Origin: Candidatus Coliplasma caballi
GTDB lineage: Bacteria; Bacillota; Clostridia; Oscillospirales; CAG-382
Direction of reading: 5' to 3'
Assembly (NCBI GenBank): GCA_018065365.1
Contig: JAGHTH010000143.1
Coordinates: 1-5,667 of the forward strand
Length of the DNA stretch: 5,667 nucleotides
In this document: piece after piece, positions 5,503 through 5,667 of the stretch
Layout of the letters: each line of letters begins with the position of its first letter
Numbering within the stretch: position 1 is the first letter of the stretch
The notes under the pieces: model-generated
Seen by the model: only the letters and a program-made list of their open reading frames with translations
Databases searched by the model: none
Told to the model about the DNA's origin: nothing
Translations under genes and position numbers: made by a program

Positions 5503-5667
5503 ATGTTTTGCCCAAATTGTAAAGGAAAACTGCCGGCTTATGGAACGCGAAAAGATATGATTTGCCCGTTCTGTGGGGGGAACGTTCGCAAAGAGGATGC
5601 TTTGGAAGAATTAGTGTATACTGGGGAAATTGAAACTAAAAATGCAAATGATTGCACAAATGAAAAA
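5503..5667 (+). CDS. Zinc-ribbon protein of unknown function, N-terminal part only
   Basis: An open frame from ATG 5503 to the window edge (55 codons, no stop). AAAAGGAGG (5485-5493) lies 9 nt before the start, and a consensus promoter lies upstream. The first 26 residues form a treble-clef/zinc-ribbon pattern, C3-P-N-C6 and C21-P-F-C24-GG, expected to bind one Zn2+. An acidic, polar stretch (E31-K55) follows with no recognisable motif. Proteins with this kind of N-terminal ribbon often continue into a membrane segment or a larger unknown domain, but the rest is outside the window, so no function is assigned. Codon use is clearly AT-richer (AAT, AAA, GAA, TTA) than in the operon to the left, hinting at a different origin. 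Divergence from the XRE gene suggests it is that regulator's target. Confidence 0.75.
   Translation, partial: MFCPNCKGKLPAYGTRKDMICPFCGGNVRKEDALEELVYTGEIETKNANDCTNEK

Noticed and set aside
5304..5522. 72-codon plus-strand open frame across the regulator start and control region
   Set aside because: It overlaps the regulator gene in antisense, runs through the promoter and operators, and shows no family features.
1..5667. CRISPR arrays, tRNA or rRNA genes, riboswitches, transposase genes
   Set aside because: No regularly spaced repeats, no cloverleaf or rRNA-like stretches and no transposase motifs were seen. The leaders of the two plus-strand transcripts are too short for a riboswitch.

Overview
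The window looks like a moderately GC-rich Bacillota (Firmicutes) chromosome, most likely a clostridial gut-type lineage. This rests on near-consensus sigma-A promoters in short AT-rich gaps, strong AGGAGG-type ribosome binding sites, a TTG start, and the protein families: a long-form U32 protein, an EpsC-type serine acetyltransferase, a BioY-type transporter subunit, and a ~390-residue CDF transporter with an extended C-terminus. The genus cannot be named from the sequence alone.

Layout. (1) 1-1587, minus strand: the first 529 codons of a U32-family protein, a likely RNA-hydroxylation enzyme whose C-terminus lies beyond the left edge. (2) 1588-1716: a compact divergent promoter region with two strong back-to-back promoters. 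(3) 1717-5019, plus strand: a tightly packed four-gene operon of bioY-like S-component, serine O-acetyltransferase, HAD-IA phosphatase and CDF metal-efflux transporter. The junctions are 28 bp, a 4-bp ATGA overlap, and 3 bp. (4) 5020-5131: a long imperfect palindrome followed by a bidirectional terminator. (5) 5130-5387, minus strand: a small XRE-type regulator. (6) 5388-5502: an AT-rich divergent control region with two TTTTGTC-N9-GACAAAA operators and a perfect consensus promoter. (7) 5503-5667, plus strand: the start of a zinc-ribbon protein cut by the right edge.

How the genes relate. The operon combines cofactor uptake (biotin or a related molecule), entry to cysteine synthesis (O-acetylserine), a phosphatase that may be housekeeping or detoxifying, and export of a divalent metal, by motif possibly manganese. 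No single pathway links them. They look like a co-transcribed housekeeping set rather than a named system.

The right end is different. The regulator, its paired operators and the AT-rich zinc-ribbon gene form a self-contained divergent switch. It resembles the control region of an accessory or phage-like module whose body lies to the right of the window. This is the most promising lead here, but the window shows too little of the controlled gene to name a system.
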